Positions 1 to 7,638 of a stretch of DNA of 51,505 nucleotides are shown here, piece by piece. Numbering within the stretch: position 1 is the first letter of the stretch; every line of letters starts with the position of its first letter. Made by a program: the position numbers and the translations under genes. The DNA lies in assembly GCA_902496125.1 (NCBI GenBank), contig CABUZU010000001.1, forward strand, positions 1 through 51,505, in the 5' to 3' direction. The DNA is from an uncultured Lachnospiraceae bacterium. Its GTDB lineage: Bacteria > Bacillota > Clostridia > Lachnospirales > Lachnospiraceae. The notes under the pieces are model-generated. The model was not told where the DNA came from. It ran no database searches and saw nothing but the letters and a program-made list of their open reading frames with translations.

Positions 1-30
1 ATACATATAGTATATCATAAAGGTAAAGAA

Positions 31-66
31 AAAGCAAGCATTTTAAGAAAAAATGTTTGCTTTTTT
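31..66 (+). terminator. Rho-independent terminator of an upstream gene
   Basis: The stem GCAAGCA (34-40) pairs with TGTTTGC (54-60) with one G-T wobble, and six T follow (61-66). The adjoining AAA/TTT can lengthen the stem. The gene it ends would lie left of the window. Confidence 0.6.
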
Positions 67-76
67 ACGCTTTCAT

Positions 77-97
77 CTCGGTAATTGAATTACCGAG
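77..97. repeat. 21-bp near-perfect palindrome at the pilin break point
   Basis: CTCGGTAATT and AATTACCGAG are exact inverted arms around a single G. The palindrome sits 13 bases before the first codon of the pilin homology, which itself follows an in-frame TAA (108-110). A hairpin so close to a gene break suggests the end of an inserted element, for example an IS200/IS605 right end, or a deletion junction. No transposase lies beside it in the window, so the element is not identified. Confidence 0.55.
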
Positions 98-110
98 GAT
101 TCCCGCTTAA

Positions 111-644
111 GATCCTAAAGTTGATGGTGAAAACCCTGACACCAAATTAAAAGATGCAGAATTTAAATTAAAAAATGCAGATAACAAATGGGTACAAGTT
201 AATACTAATGGCAAAGTAACTGGTTGGGCTGATACAGAAAAAGACGGTACTACATTAAAATCTGACAAAAACGGTTTATTCAAAGTAATCGGTTTAGACG
301 CTGGAACTTACTATTTAAAAGAAACCCAAGCTCCTTCAGGCTACAACCAATTAGCAAATGAAATCAAACTTACAATTACAGCAACTACAAATAATGGTCA
401 AACCTGGACAGATGCAGATGCTAAAAAAGCTCTTACTAACCTTGAAGTTGCCGTTGGAGAAGCTGCTGCTACACCTGGAAATTTAAACGAAGGTACCGTT
501 AATGTAACCATCGAAAACAACAAAGGTACCGTCCTTCCTGCAACCGGTGGTCTTGGTACCACAATGTTCTACACCATTGGTGGACTTCTAATGCTTGCAA
601 CCGCAATCTTACTAATCACCAAGAGACGTATGAACGCTAAATAA
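111..644 (+). pseudogene. SpaA/Cna-B type LPXTG pilin, 5'-truncated remnant
   Basis: The frame encodes the last 177 residues of a sortase-anchored surface protein. It shows a prealbumin-like Cna-B/SpaA repeat with the E-box-like stretch YYLKETQAPSGY (about residues 68-79), then a V-L-P-A-T-G-G sorting signal, a hydrophobic helix and a K-R-R tail. Such proteins are pilin subunits or adhesins joined by the sortase encoded just downstream. Directly upstream is an in-frame TAA (108-110), and there is no ATG, GTG or TTG start with a ribosome site at the 5' end, so the N-terminal part, with the signal peptide, is missing. DNA before the stop resembles unrelated intergenic sequence. It is read as a remnant left by insertion or deletion. 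Phase-variable storage of pilin ends is a weaker alternative. Confidence 0.75.
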
Positions 645-663
645 TTAATTTAAAATACAAACT

Positions 664-691
664 GGGCGGGCTAAGAGCCCGCCTAATTTTT
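664..691 (+). terminator. Terminator between pilin remnant and sortase
   Basis: GGCGGGC (665-671) and GCCCGCC (677-683) form a strong GC stem with a short loop, followed by TAATTTTT. In pilus operons such partial terminators often lower sortase transcription relative to pilin. Confidence 0.85.
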
Positions 692-706
692 ATGTAAGGA
701 GTTCGA

Positions 707-1528
707 ATGAAAAAAAAGAAAAATTTTAGTACCATTCTTTTAATTTTACTCTTTCTTCTAGGTCTTTGCATTCTACTCTACCCCACCATCAGTAACTATA
801 TCAACCAACGTAACCAATCAAGAGCCATTGCCAGTTACGATAAGAGTGTAAAAAAGATGACCGACAAGGACTATGCTGCTTACTTTAAAGCTGCAGATGA
901 ATACAATCAAGCTCTTGCAAAAAATCCAGATTTATTTTATTATCCTAATAGGCTAAGTGGTTACAATGATATTTTAGATATCTCTGGAACTGGTGTTATG
1001 GGTTATATCACGATTCAAAAAATCGGAGTAGAGCTTCCAATTTATCATGGCATTGATGTCGACACACTAGAAGTTGCAGTTGGACATTTAGAGGGTAGCA
1101 GTCTGCCTGTTGGTGGTGAAAGTACCCATTCGGTTCTATCTGCCCACCGTGGACTTCCAAGTGCCAAGCTTTTTACAGACCTTGATAAAATGGAGGTGGG
1201 TGATACTTTTACCATTACCATTTTAAACCGTGTACTTACTTATGAAGTAGACCATCTTGCAATTGTCGTGCCTGAAAATGTTGATGATTTACAAATTGAA
1301 GGTGGTAAGGATTACTGTACACTTATGACCTGTACTCCTTATGGAATTAATACCCATCGTCTTCTTGTTCGAGGTCACAGAATTAAGACAGTTGAACAAA
1401 AGAACATCTATGTAACCGCGGATGCTTTCCAAATTGAGCCAATTATTACTGCCCCAATTATTGCAATCCCAATTTTAATTTTATTACTTATTTGGGTGCT
1501 CATTCATACTAAGAAGAAGGAAGAATAA
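707..1528 (+). CDS. Class C (pilin-polymerising) sortase
   Basis: A membrane transpeptidase of 273 residues that cleaves LPXTG-type signals and joins pilin subunits through isopeptide bonds on the outer face of the membrane. Residues 7-29 and about 247-267 are membrane helices, and a C-terminal helix is typical of class C. Catalytic residues are visible: His147 (SAHRGL), Cys209 (TLMTCTPYG) and Arg218 (NTHRLLVRG). The class C lid motif (D-P-F/W) before the core is not evident, so the lid may differ. The start has AAGGAG six bases upstream. The gene follows a truncated pilin, so its substrate may now be encoded elsewhere. The next gene starts seven bases after the stop. Confidence 0.9.
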   Translation: MKKKKNFSTILLILLFLLGLCILLYPTISNYINQRNQSRAIASYDKSVKKMTDKDYAAYFKAADEYNQALAKNPDLFYYPNRLSGYNDILDISGTGVMGYITIQKIGVELPIYHGIDVDTLEVAVGHLEGSSLPVGGESTHSVLSAHRGLPSAKLFTDLDKMEVGDTFTITILNRVLTYEVDHLAIVVPENVDDLQIEGGKDYCTLMTCTPYGINTHRLLVRGHRIKTVEQKNIYVTADAFQIEPIITAPIIAIPILILLLIWVLIHTKKKEE

Positions 1529-1535
1529 ACTATTT

Positions 1536-2594
1536 ATGACTACAAAAAAGCGTCTCGACATTGAATTTATGCGGATTTTAGCCTGTTTTTTTGTTATTTT
1601 CAATCATACAAAAAGCAACGGATTTTTCTTATTTGCTTCTTGCAATCGTAACAGCTTAAAGTTTTGGATTTATTTATTTATCTCTATTTTTTGCACTTTT
1701 TCAGTGCCATTATTTTATACGATTTCAGGTTCCTTGTTATTAAATCGTGAAGAAGAATCTCTTTGGAATTTTTGGAGACGACGGATTTTTAAAATGGTTT
1801 TAATATTAGTTGTATGGTCTTTTTTCTATTATTTTTATGACCTTCATACAACTGGCAATTCATTTGATTTTGACGAGTTTTTTGAACAATTTTATAACTC
1901 TAGTTGGAACTTTTCATTTTGGTATTTATATGCCTATATCCCGATGCTTATGGGAATTCCTTTATTAAGAAAATTTGTAAAATCTCTTGGTAATAAAGAC
2001 TTTTTATATCTATCTGCATTGGCTTTTAGTTTTTCCTCCTTACTACCAAGTTTTCAATATTTACTTGGACAAGATGAATACATTTTAAATCACAACTTTC
2101 GAATCAGTTGGGTATGTTCTAGCCTCCTTTTATATCCTTGTCTTGGATATTTCTTACAGACAAGGCTTGAAGGATTTTGGAATAAGAAAAGGATTTTTCT
2201 TTTATGGATTGTAAATATTAGTGCCATTGTTTTTTCTAGTTATTTAACTTGTTTAAAAGCAGATATCACTGGAATCCTAAATGAAGGTCATTCTCAAACC
2301 TTCCATAAAACTTTTGTATTTATTAACTGCATTGCTATCTTTGTTACTTGTAAATATTTATTTGAACATATTTCTTTCCCAAATTGGATAAATAAATTGA
2401 TTGAATCAATGGGTGGATGCACTCTTGGCATTTATCTTTTACATATCTTTATAAAAAGTGAACTTGAAATTCATATGAAATTTCATTTTCATAATATGTT
2501 CTCGGCTTTTCTGTATTGTGGACTGATTTTTATACTGGGATACTTAATAACTTTAGTCCTCAAACGAATCCCAATTATTAGTAAATTTGTATAA
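1536..2594 (+). CDS. Acyltransferase-3 family membrane protein
   Basis: A 352-residue integral membrane protein with about ten hydrophobic segments. The N-terminus reads RLDIEFMRILACFFVIFNHT, the conserved first helix of the acyltransferase-3 (OafA/WecH-type) family, with its conserved Arg and His. Members move acetyl or succinyl groups onto sugars of surface polysaccharides, using an acyl donor from the cytoplasm. It begins seven bases after the sortase and is probably cotranscribed, then is followed by a terminator, so sortase and acyltransferase form a two-gene cell-surface unit. The substrate cannot be read from sequence. Confidence 0.8.
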   Translation: MTTKKRLDIEFMRILACFFVIFNHTKSNGFFLFASCNRNSLKFWIYLFISIFCTFSVPLFYTISGSLLLNREEESLWNFWRRRIFKMVLILVVWSFFYYFYDLHTTGNSFDFDEFFEQFYNSSWNFSFWYLYAYIPMLMGIPLLRKFVKSLGNKDFLYLSALAFSFSSLLPSFQYLLGQDEYILNHNFRISWVCSSLLLYPCLGYFLQTRLEGFWNKKRIFLLWIVNISAIVFSSYLTCLKADITGILNEGHSQTFHKTFVFINCIAIFVTCKYLFEHISFPNWINKLIESMGGCTLGIYLLHIFIKSELEIHMKFHFHNMFSAFLYCGLIFILGYLITLVLKRIPIISKFV

Positions 2595-2629
2595 AAACAC
2601 TGCTAAAAAATTACTTAGCAGTGTTTTTT
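2595..2629 (+). terminator. Terminator after the acyltransferase
   Basis: AAACACTGCTAA (2595-2606) pairs with TTAGCAGTGTTT (2615-2626) and runs into a T-tract. The stem begins within three bases of the stop codon. Confidence 0.9.
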
Positions 2630-2655
2630 ATTCATTTTAAACAAGATTACAATTC

Positions 2656-2799
2656 GTTATCATGATAACAGCAGAAAGCAAAAGGAATTCCTGAAAAATA
2701 GTTAGTATTTATTATTTTTTCAATACAATTTCGATGTATTAAATATTTTTTCATTATTTTGCTGATTGTGAGGTTTCTGCATGATGTTATCGTGATAAC
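2656..2799. repeat. 144-bp imperfect palindrome bounded by GTTATC(A/G)TGATAAC boxes
   Basis: The left edge is the perfect palindrome GTTATCATGATAAC (2656-2669) followed by GCAGAAA (2671-2677) and GCAAAA. The right edge is TTTTGC (2757-2762), TTTCTGC (2774-2780) and GTTATCGTGATAAC (2786-2799). Read inward, the arms are inverted copies with small gaps. The apex holds AATACA/TGTATT (near 2722-2740). This is the build of a MITE-like foldback or of a paired operator. No protein is encoded in it. It ends 64 bases before the TnpB relic and may be the left end of that element. Confidence 0.6.
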
Positions 2800-2862
2800 T
2801 AATGTTTTTCAGAATTTTATTACAACTGAATTAGAAAGTCAAACAGAAAAGGAGGCATTATA

Positions 2863-3526
2863 ATGAGTAAATCTAATAAAAAAGAATATCGTATTCGTAA
2901 AATTCGTACCAACCGATGAATTTCATAAACTAACAAGAAAAAGAAATGACCAGATTTCAGATCTGATGCATAAAGTGACAAAACACTTTGTATTATGGTG
3001 CGTAGAACATCGTATCGACACCATTGTACTCGGTGAAAATACCCTTTTGAAACAAAAATCGAATCTAGGAAAAACAAACAATCAAAACTTTGTAGCCATT
3101 CCTTATCAGATGCTGAAAAATATCATAAAATATTTAGCAAATGAAAAAGGGATTCATTGCGTATGTCAAGAAGAAAGTTATACTTCGAAAGCTTCTTTTT
3201 CAGACCATGATTTTATTCCTGTATATAAAAAAGAGGAAAATAAGACGTATACTTTTTCTGGAAAACGTGGAGTAAAAGGTTGTCAAGGATTATATCAAAG
3301 TAAAGAGGGACATCTTTTAAATGCGGATTTAAATGGAAGTGCAAATATTTTAAGAAAAGCATTTCCTCATGCATTTACAGAATCAAATACACCTAATTTT
3401 GCAGACATAGAGATTATTGTTCATCCGAATTATGAAAAAAGACAAGAATTAAAGGAAAGACAAAAGCGTACGGTCATTTTAAGCCATTCGAAATCAAAGA
3501 GATTAAATCGTAAGAAGGTTGCGTAA
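2863..3526 (+). pseudogene. TnpB (IS200/IS605 OrfB) relic with internal deletion
   Basis: A good ribosome site (AAAGGAGG) precedes an ATG at 2863 that opens 18 codons of a basic TnpB N-terminus ending at TGA 2917-2919. From about 2909 a second frame runs without stop to 3526 and carries the C-terminal half: the RuvC-II region (IDTIVLGEN), the segment ESYTSKASF that replaces the usual zinc ribbon in part of the family, and RuvC-III NADLNGSANILRK. About 200 residues, including the RuvC-I aspartate region and the DNA-binding N-terminal domain, are missing, together with a frame change. The product cannot be an active RNA-guided nuclease. No TnpA is present. Confidence 0.85.
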
Positions 3527-3645
3527 TTTGTAATAGAAATCATGTAATCCCACTGGGATAGGGCTTTGTGAATAGCCATAAGCCACTTAGAGGAAGAAAA
3601 CAGAAACCACGCCTGAATGCGTGGAACGCCTTTCAGACGTGGTAA
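3527..3645 (+). ncRNA. Probable omega-RNA / right end of the TnpB element
   Basis: In IS200/IS605 elements the 3' end of tnpB and the right end form the guide-RNA scaffold. Here the region right after the relic holds several foldbacks: TCCC-act-GGGA (3548-3558), CCACGC-ctgaat-GCGTGG (3607-3624), and an alternative longer pairing of CCACG-c-CTGAA (3607-3617) with TTCAG-a-CGTGG (3632-3642). The last matches the subterminal right-end hairpin of the family. The element boundary, and thus where a guide would begin, is probably just after 3642. It is inferred, not shown to be transcribed. Confidence 0.45.
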
Positions 3646-3697
3646 TTCATTTATTTTATTAGCCATTTGTCTTAGTATCTTTAAGATGTTAAAGAAA

Positions 3698-3726
3698 GAT
3701 GCCGCAAATTAATGCGGCATCTTTTT
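3698..3726. terminator. Bidirectional terminator between TnpB relic and tetR relic
   Basis: AGATGCCGCA (3698-3707) and TGCGGCATCT (3713-3722) are exact inverted arms with a 5-base loop. CTTTTT follows on the plus strand and TTTCTTT on the minus strand. Confidence 0.85.
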
Positions 3727-4118
3727 ATGATTTCTTTCTGTATTTTTCCTCTAAATTCTTAATAATCTCAATAAATTCATCTGCTGCCTTTTTAGCAACG
3801 CCTTCTTCTTTATAGGTATCCGAATATTTCAAAAGCATACCCTGCTAAACACTCCCACATCTTAACATTTAACCCATATGGATCTGATAAAATCTGTGGG
3901 TTACTAACAAGACTTCTAAAATCACTAATATAATCTCTTAACAGACGAATCGATGCCAAAGCCGTTAAATGCTCTAAATTATCAAAATATCGATAAATAA
4001 CGGTACTTGTACAATTAAGTTCCTTTGCCAAACGTCGAATTTTGATGCCTTCTGGTCCCTCATTTACCAGAATTTCATATGCCTTTTCAATAAAAGTACG
4101 CTTTTTTTCTAAGCTCAT
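3725..4118 (-). pseudogene. TetR-family regulator, frameshifted and shortened
   Basis: The 5' part encodes a clear TetR helix-turn-helix: IRRLAKELNCTSTVIYRYFDN at about residues 27-47 of the product. The frame stops after 102 codons at 3810-3812. A one-base shift near 3826-3830, at a GAAATAT, opens a second frame encoding EYSDTYKEEGVAKKAADEF and a basic end at 3725-3727, which looks like the lost C-terminus. Even joined, the protein is about 130 residues against the usual 180-200, so part of the ligand domain is also missing. It starts nine bases after the methyltransferase stop and has a GGGGA ribosome-like site. A DNA-binding fragment could still be made, but ligand response is unlikely. 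Confidence 0.75.
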
Positions 4119-4127
4119 GTGTTTCCC

Positions 4128-4994
4128 CTATTTCACTGTTGTTACAAGCTCCTCAATAAATTTAGGCGTTGTACCGCAACATCCCCCTACAATGTCTGCG
4201 CCAGCCTCTACTATTTTTTTCATTGATTTCGCAAACTCTTTTTCTGTTACATTGTAATGAACACTTCCATCTGGATTTACTTCTGGAAGACCTGCATTTG
4301 GTTTTGCAATTACTGGAATGGTTGCAACCTCTTTCATTTTAGCGATGATTGGAGCTAACTGATCTGGTCCTACCGAACAATTAAGTCCTACTGCTACTGC
4401 TCCATTTTCCTGTAATTTCTTAATGGAATCCACTGCATCACTACCATATAAAGTAAATCCACTTTCCTGAACAGTAAGTGTAATCATTACTGGCAAATCA
4501 CATATTTCCTTTGCAGCTTCTAAAATAACCATTGCTTCGTCTACACTAAGTAAAGTTTCTCCTACAAGCAAATCTACTCCTTCATCTGCTAAAATACGAA
4601 TTTGCTCTTTATATACCTCTAACATTTCATCTTTTGAAATATCAAATTCTAACATTTTACCAGTAGTAGAAATATCTCCTGCCACGAGTGCTTTTTCTCC
4701 TACTGCTTCTTTAGAAAGTGCTACTAACTGTCTATTTAATTCCTCTAATCGGTCCTCTAATTCATGCATCTTAAGTGAAACACGATTTGCTCCAAATGTA
4801 GGTGCATAAATGATTTGACTTCCTGCCTGTGCATACTTTCTTTGTAAATTAATTACTACCTCTTTATTTTCCAATGCCCAAAGTTCTGTACAAACTCCAT
4901 TTGGCATTCCAGCTTCCTTTAAACAAGAACCAGTTGCTCCATCTAAAACTACGATTCCCTGTTTTGTTAAATTTAAAAATTCTTGTTTTGTCAT
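4128..4994 (-). CDS. Homocysteine S-methyltransferase family protein
   Basis: A single-domain (288 aa) zinc-dependent methyltransferase fold, as in MmuM or the N-terminal module of MetH. It would move a methyl group to homocysteine to make methionine in the cytosol. The zinc ligands are visible as Cys206 (GLNCSVGP) and the pair Cys272-Cys273 (GGCCGTTP), and the substrate loop begins with VLDGATGS at 16-23. There is no cobalamin or folate domain, so the donor may be S-methylmethionine, or a separate protein may supply the rest. It is the next-to-last member of a minus-strand string with 9-12-base spacers. Its link to the surface genes upstream looks positional rather than biochemical. Confidence 0.85.
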   Translation of the reverse strand: MTKQEFLNLTKQGIVVLDGATGSCLKEAGMPNGVCTELWALENKEVVINLQRKYAQAGSQIIYAPTFGANRVSLKMHELEDRLEELNRQLVALSKEAVGEKALVAGDISTTGKMLEFDISKDEMLEVYKEQIRILADEGVDLLVGETLLSVDEAMVILEAAKEICDLPVMITLTVQESGFTLYGSDAVDSIKKLQENGAVAVGLNCSVGPDQLAPIIAKMKEVATIPVIAKPNAGLPEVNPDGSVHYNVTEKEFAKSMKKIVEAGADIVGGCCGTTPKFIEELVTTVK

Positions 4995-5006
4995 AGTGTC
5001 TCTCCT

Positions 5007-6416
5007 TTAAATCCATGATAGTACTAATGGCAAGATGGTTGCTGGGAGTATTCCTGTCAATATTCCTAATACAAAAGCTCCAACCTGTTGTATACTTTTT
5101 TTGCTAGGAATTGGAATAATAATTGCTGCTATTACTAATCCAATACCAAAACAGCATAAAATTTGTAAAATCATCTCGGTAATACCAAACCAATCGCCAA
5201 GTACACGACTGTATACACTATTAATCCAAGATAAAATCAATGGAATTTGAATAAATAGTACACAATTTCTTACCCAAACCACACTCAATGGTTCGACTAA
5301 AAACTTACTAATGATTTGTGCCTTTCCTTTATCATCTATTACAACCTTTGCTGTAACATAGACTAATAGTACAGTAAGTACAAGTGCCAATCCATACATA
5401 AATTTTTGTACAAGTAGCGGTTGACTGTTTACTCTTGTAAAAGTGGAAAATGGATTTTTCTCATACACATAATTCATCCACCCATTTACGAAACTAAAAA
5501 GCTTATCAATACTTGTGTTATTTACAATTGCCTTGCTAATATATAAAGCCCAAATAGATAAAATACCAGCTCCACCTACTGCTACAACAGAAATACAGCC
5601 CGCTTTATCCTTTTTATTTAATTGCTCTAAAAATATTAGCAGATACAAAATCATTCCTACAAAGAAGGATGATAACATTAACATCGTTTCAATGGGCGTC
5701 CATCTTAAGCCACTATGGTTATTATAAGCGATATATGGAACGCTGACTAGTACCTGAGTTGTTATCAGCCCCCTAAAACCTAACTTACTTTCTTTTAACC
5801 ATGTTTTAGCATAGCGAATGATAAATTCCACACTAATGCAAATAGCAATTAAAAGAATCACACAAATAATCGTATAATTAACTGATGGAAACTTACTATC
5901 TAGAAACTCCTTGTTTAGTACGGGCATAATCTCTTGAACCCATAATATCTTAGAAAAACGATATCTCGTACCTGTCCAACCATTTTGCCATACTCTTACA
6001 ATTCCAGAACCTAATAGATATTCTGAAAGCCATAATAAAGCAATATTACGCCCTTCTTCTTTGCTTAGTATAAAGTTTACAATTAAAAATCCAATCGCAA
6101 CAAGTATTAATAAAAGTACAAGCCAATTTTGATAAAAATCCTGTTTAAATAAATCTTGTTTATTTAACTCTAGTGCTGCACAATGAGTAATAATTAGAAT
6201 TGGAAACGCTCCAACGCCAATATAAGTCCATTTCGGTCTTGATTTTATCTTTTTTACCACTACAACAACAAGAGCAAAGGCAACTATAAATAAAATAGCT
6301 GTATAAACAAATGAAGCTACTGTATTCTTATCATTAAAAAAATTTCCAGGTGGGGTGGCAATCTGAATCATAATCCATGCCATTGCCCGATATATTTGCA
6401 TAATTAATTCTTTCAT
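5007..6416 (-). CDS. Polytopic membrane protein of unknown function
   Basis: A 469-residue protein made almost wholly of about eleven hydrophobic helices, with short charged loops such as KKIKSRPKW and LSKEEGRN. No catalytic motif was recognised. It follows the DHHW and MBOAT genes by short spacers (23 bases to the DHHW gene), and neighbours of this kind occur in Clostridia surface acylation clusters. A role as a carrier or scaffold for the O-acetylation machinery is therefore possible but rests only on context. Both termini are plausible and no truncation is seen. Confidence 0.6.
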   Translation of the reverse strand: MKELIMQIYRAMAWIMIQIATPPGNFFNDKNTVASFVYTAILFIVAFALVVVVVKKIKSRPKWTYIGVGAFPILIITHCAALELNKQDLFKQDFYQNWLVLLLILVAIGFLIVNFILSKEEGRNIALLWLSEYLLGSGIVRVWQNGWTGTRYRFSKILWVQEIMPVLNKEFLDSKFPSVNYTIICVILLIAICISVEFIIRYAKTWLKESKLGFRGLITTQVLVSVPYIAYNNHSGLRWTPIETMLMLSSFFVGMILYLLIFLEQLNKKDKAGCISVVAVGGAGILSIWALYISKAIVNNTSIDKLFSFVNGWMNYVYEKNPFSTFTRVNSQPLLVQKFMYGLALVLTVLLVYVTAKVVIDDKGKAQIISKFLVEPLSVVWVRNCVLFIQIPLILSWINSVYSRVLGDWFGITEMILQILCCFGIGLVIAAIIIPIPSKKSIQQVGAFVLGILTGILPATILPLVLSWI

Positions 6417-6439
6417 AACTTAACAACCTAACCTCTACT

Positions 6440-7624
6440 CTACTCTTGCAAGCTATTTGCTAACAGTGATGCTAATGATGTATCCGTTGAAAATGTATCT
6501 GCATTATATAAATACAACACATCATTTATTTTTTTCGAAGTCATCAATTCCTTCAAATCACCATAGTAATATCTTGGGTCAACAACTACTATTTTTTTAT
6601 AATCATGTGCTAAAAATGGAATCACACAATTGGCATAAGAATCTTTAAAAATCAACAATGTCTTTTTCGAATTGGCATTCGTATCAATTTCTATTAATGG
6701 GTGATTTCCACCTAAAAATACTTGATATTTATCTCGATTTTCTAATGCTTCTTTTTTATATAAGGTAGGTTCTTTATCCTGTTCTTCTACATAATAGACT
6801 AATGTAGATAATTTATCTTCTTTATCAATATAAGTAGAAATCGTATCATAGGTATAAGTTCCATATCCACTTGTAGCAGATAACGTTCCTTGAAATGCAC
6901 TTGTTACATCTAATACTTCATACTTTGTCAAAAGCCCATTTTTTAATCCCATTTCTTTTGCAATTTTCTGATAACCATACCATGCACCTAATGTCGTCCA
7001 ATGATGGTCTGTTTTATAAAAAATATACTCTTTTTTATGAGCTGTCAAGCTCTTTCTTAAATCAATGAATTTAAGGTCACTTCCTAGTTCTTTCTCTAAT
7101 TCATTAATATAAAGATTCTGGTCATAAACTGGTGCATCCTTTGGCAATTTATCAAATAATACAGAAACTGCATTCGGTGCAATTGCAATATAATGATGAA
7201 GTTTTGGATACTCTTTTGTAAAATCATAAATTGCATTTACCTGCTTACGCATATTTTCCTTATCAGGCTTTTTAAAATCCTGAATTAAATATCCATTCTT
7301 TGACTTATAAACTCCATTCGATTCACTCTTACCTAAAAAACTGCTAAATGCACTTCGAAAAACAACACAAATGTCACGAAAAGCAAATTGGTCTGATACA
7401 TATTCCTCATATTCACTCATAAATGTTCCATTTGTGATTTTTTCCCAACTAATATCAGGCTTTTGTGCTAAATTTCGATTTTCTCTTTCTGAATATTCCT
7501 TTGTCTTTGTGAAACTATGAATTAAGAAAGATGCAGCTAAAAGAAAAATAAAGATATAGAGCAACTTACGACTAATCACGTCTCTTTTTATCTGATAGCT
7601 ACTGCGCTCATTTTGATTTATCAT
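6440..7624 (-). CDS. DHHW-family (AlgJ/AlgX-like) surface acetylation protein
   Basis: The 394-residue product has a single N-terminal membrane anchor (about 20-36) and an extracellular SGNH-like domain. The family-defining D-H-H-W is at 206-209 (YKTDHHWT), and a serine block FKDSYAN follows near residue 320, consistent with a Ser/Asp/His acetyl-handling site. Homologues work with MBOAT acyltransferases to O-acetylate alginate or cell-wall polymers outside the cell. The MBOAT gene is 14 bases upstream and an SGNH gene lies two genes further, which supports this. The polymer (teichoic acid, peptidoglycan or capsule) is unknown. Confidence 0.85.
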   Translation of the reverse strand: MINQNERSSYQIKRDVISRKLLYIFIFLLAASFLIHSFTKTKEYSERENRNLAQKPDISWEKITNGTFMSEYEEYVSDQFAFRDICVVFRSAFSSFLGKSESNGVYKSKNGYLIQDFKKPDKENMRKQVNAIYDFTKEYPKLHHYIAIAPNAVSVLFDKLPKDAPVYDQNLYINELEKELGSDLKFIDLRKSLTAHKKEYIFYKTDHHWTTLGAWYGYQKIAKEMGLKNGLLTKYEVLDVTSAFQGTLSATSGYGTYTYDTISTYIDKEDKLSTLVYYVEEQDKEPTLYKKEALENRDKYQVFLGGNHPLIEIDTNANSKKTLLIFKDSYANCVIPFLAHDYKKIVVVDPRYYYGDLKELMTSKKINDVLYLYNADTFSTDTSLASLLANSLQE

Positions 7625-7638
7625 ATTTCTTCCTCCAG

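Noticed and set aside
3430..3666. 78-codon minus-strand frame over the TnpB right end
   Set aside because: It is antisense to the TnpB relic and its hairpins, without a ribosome site.
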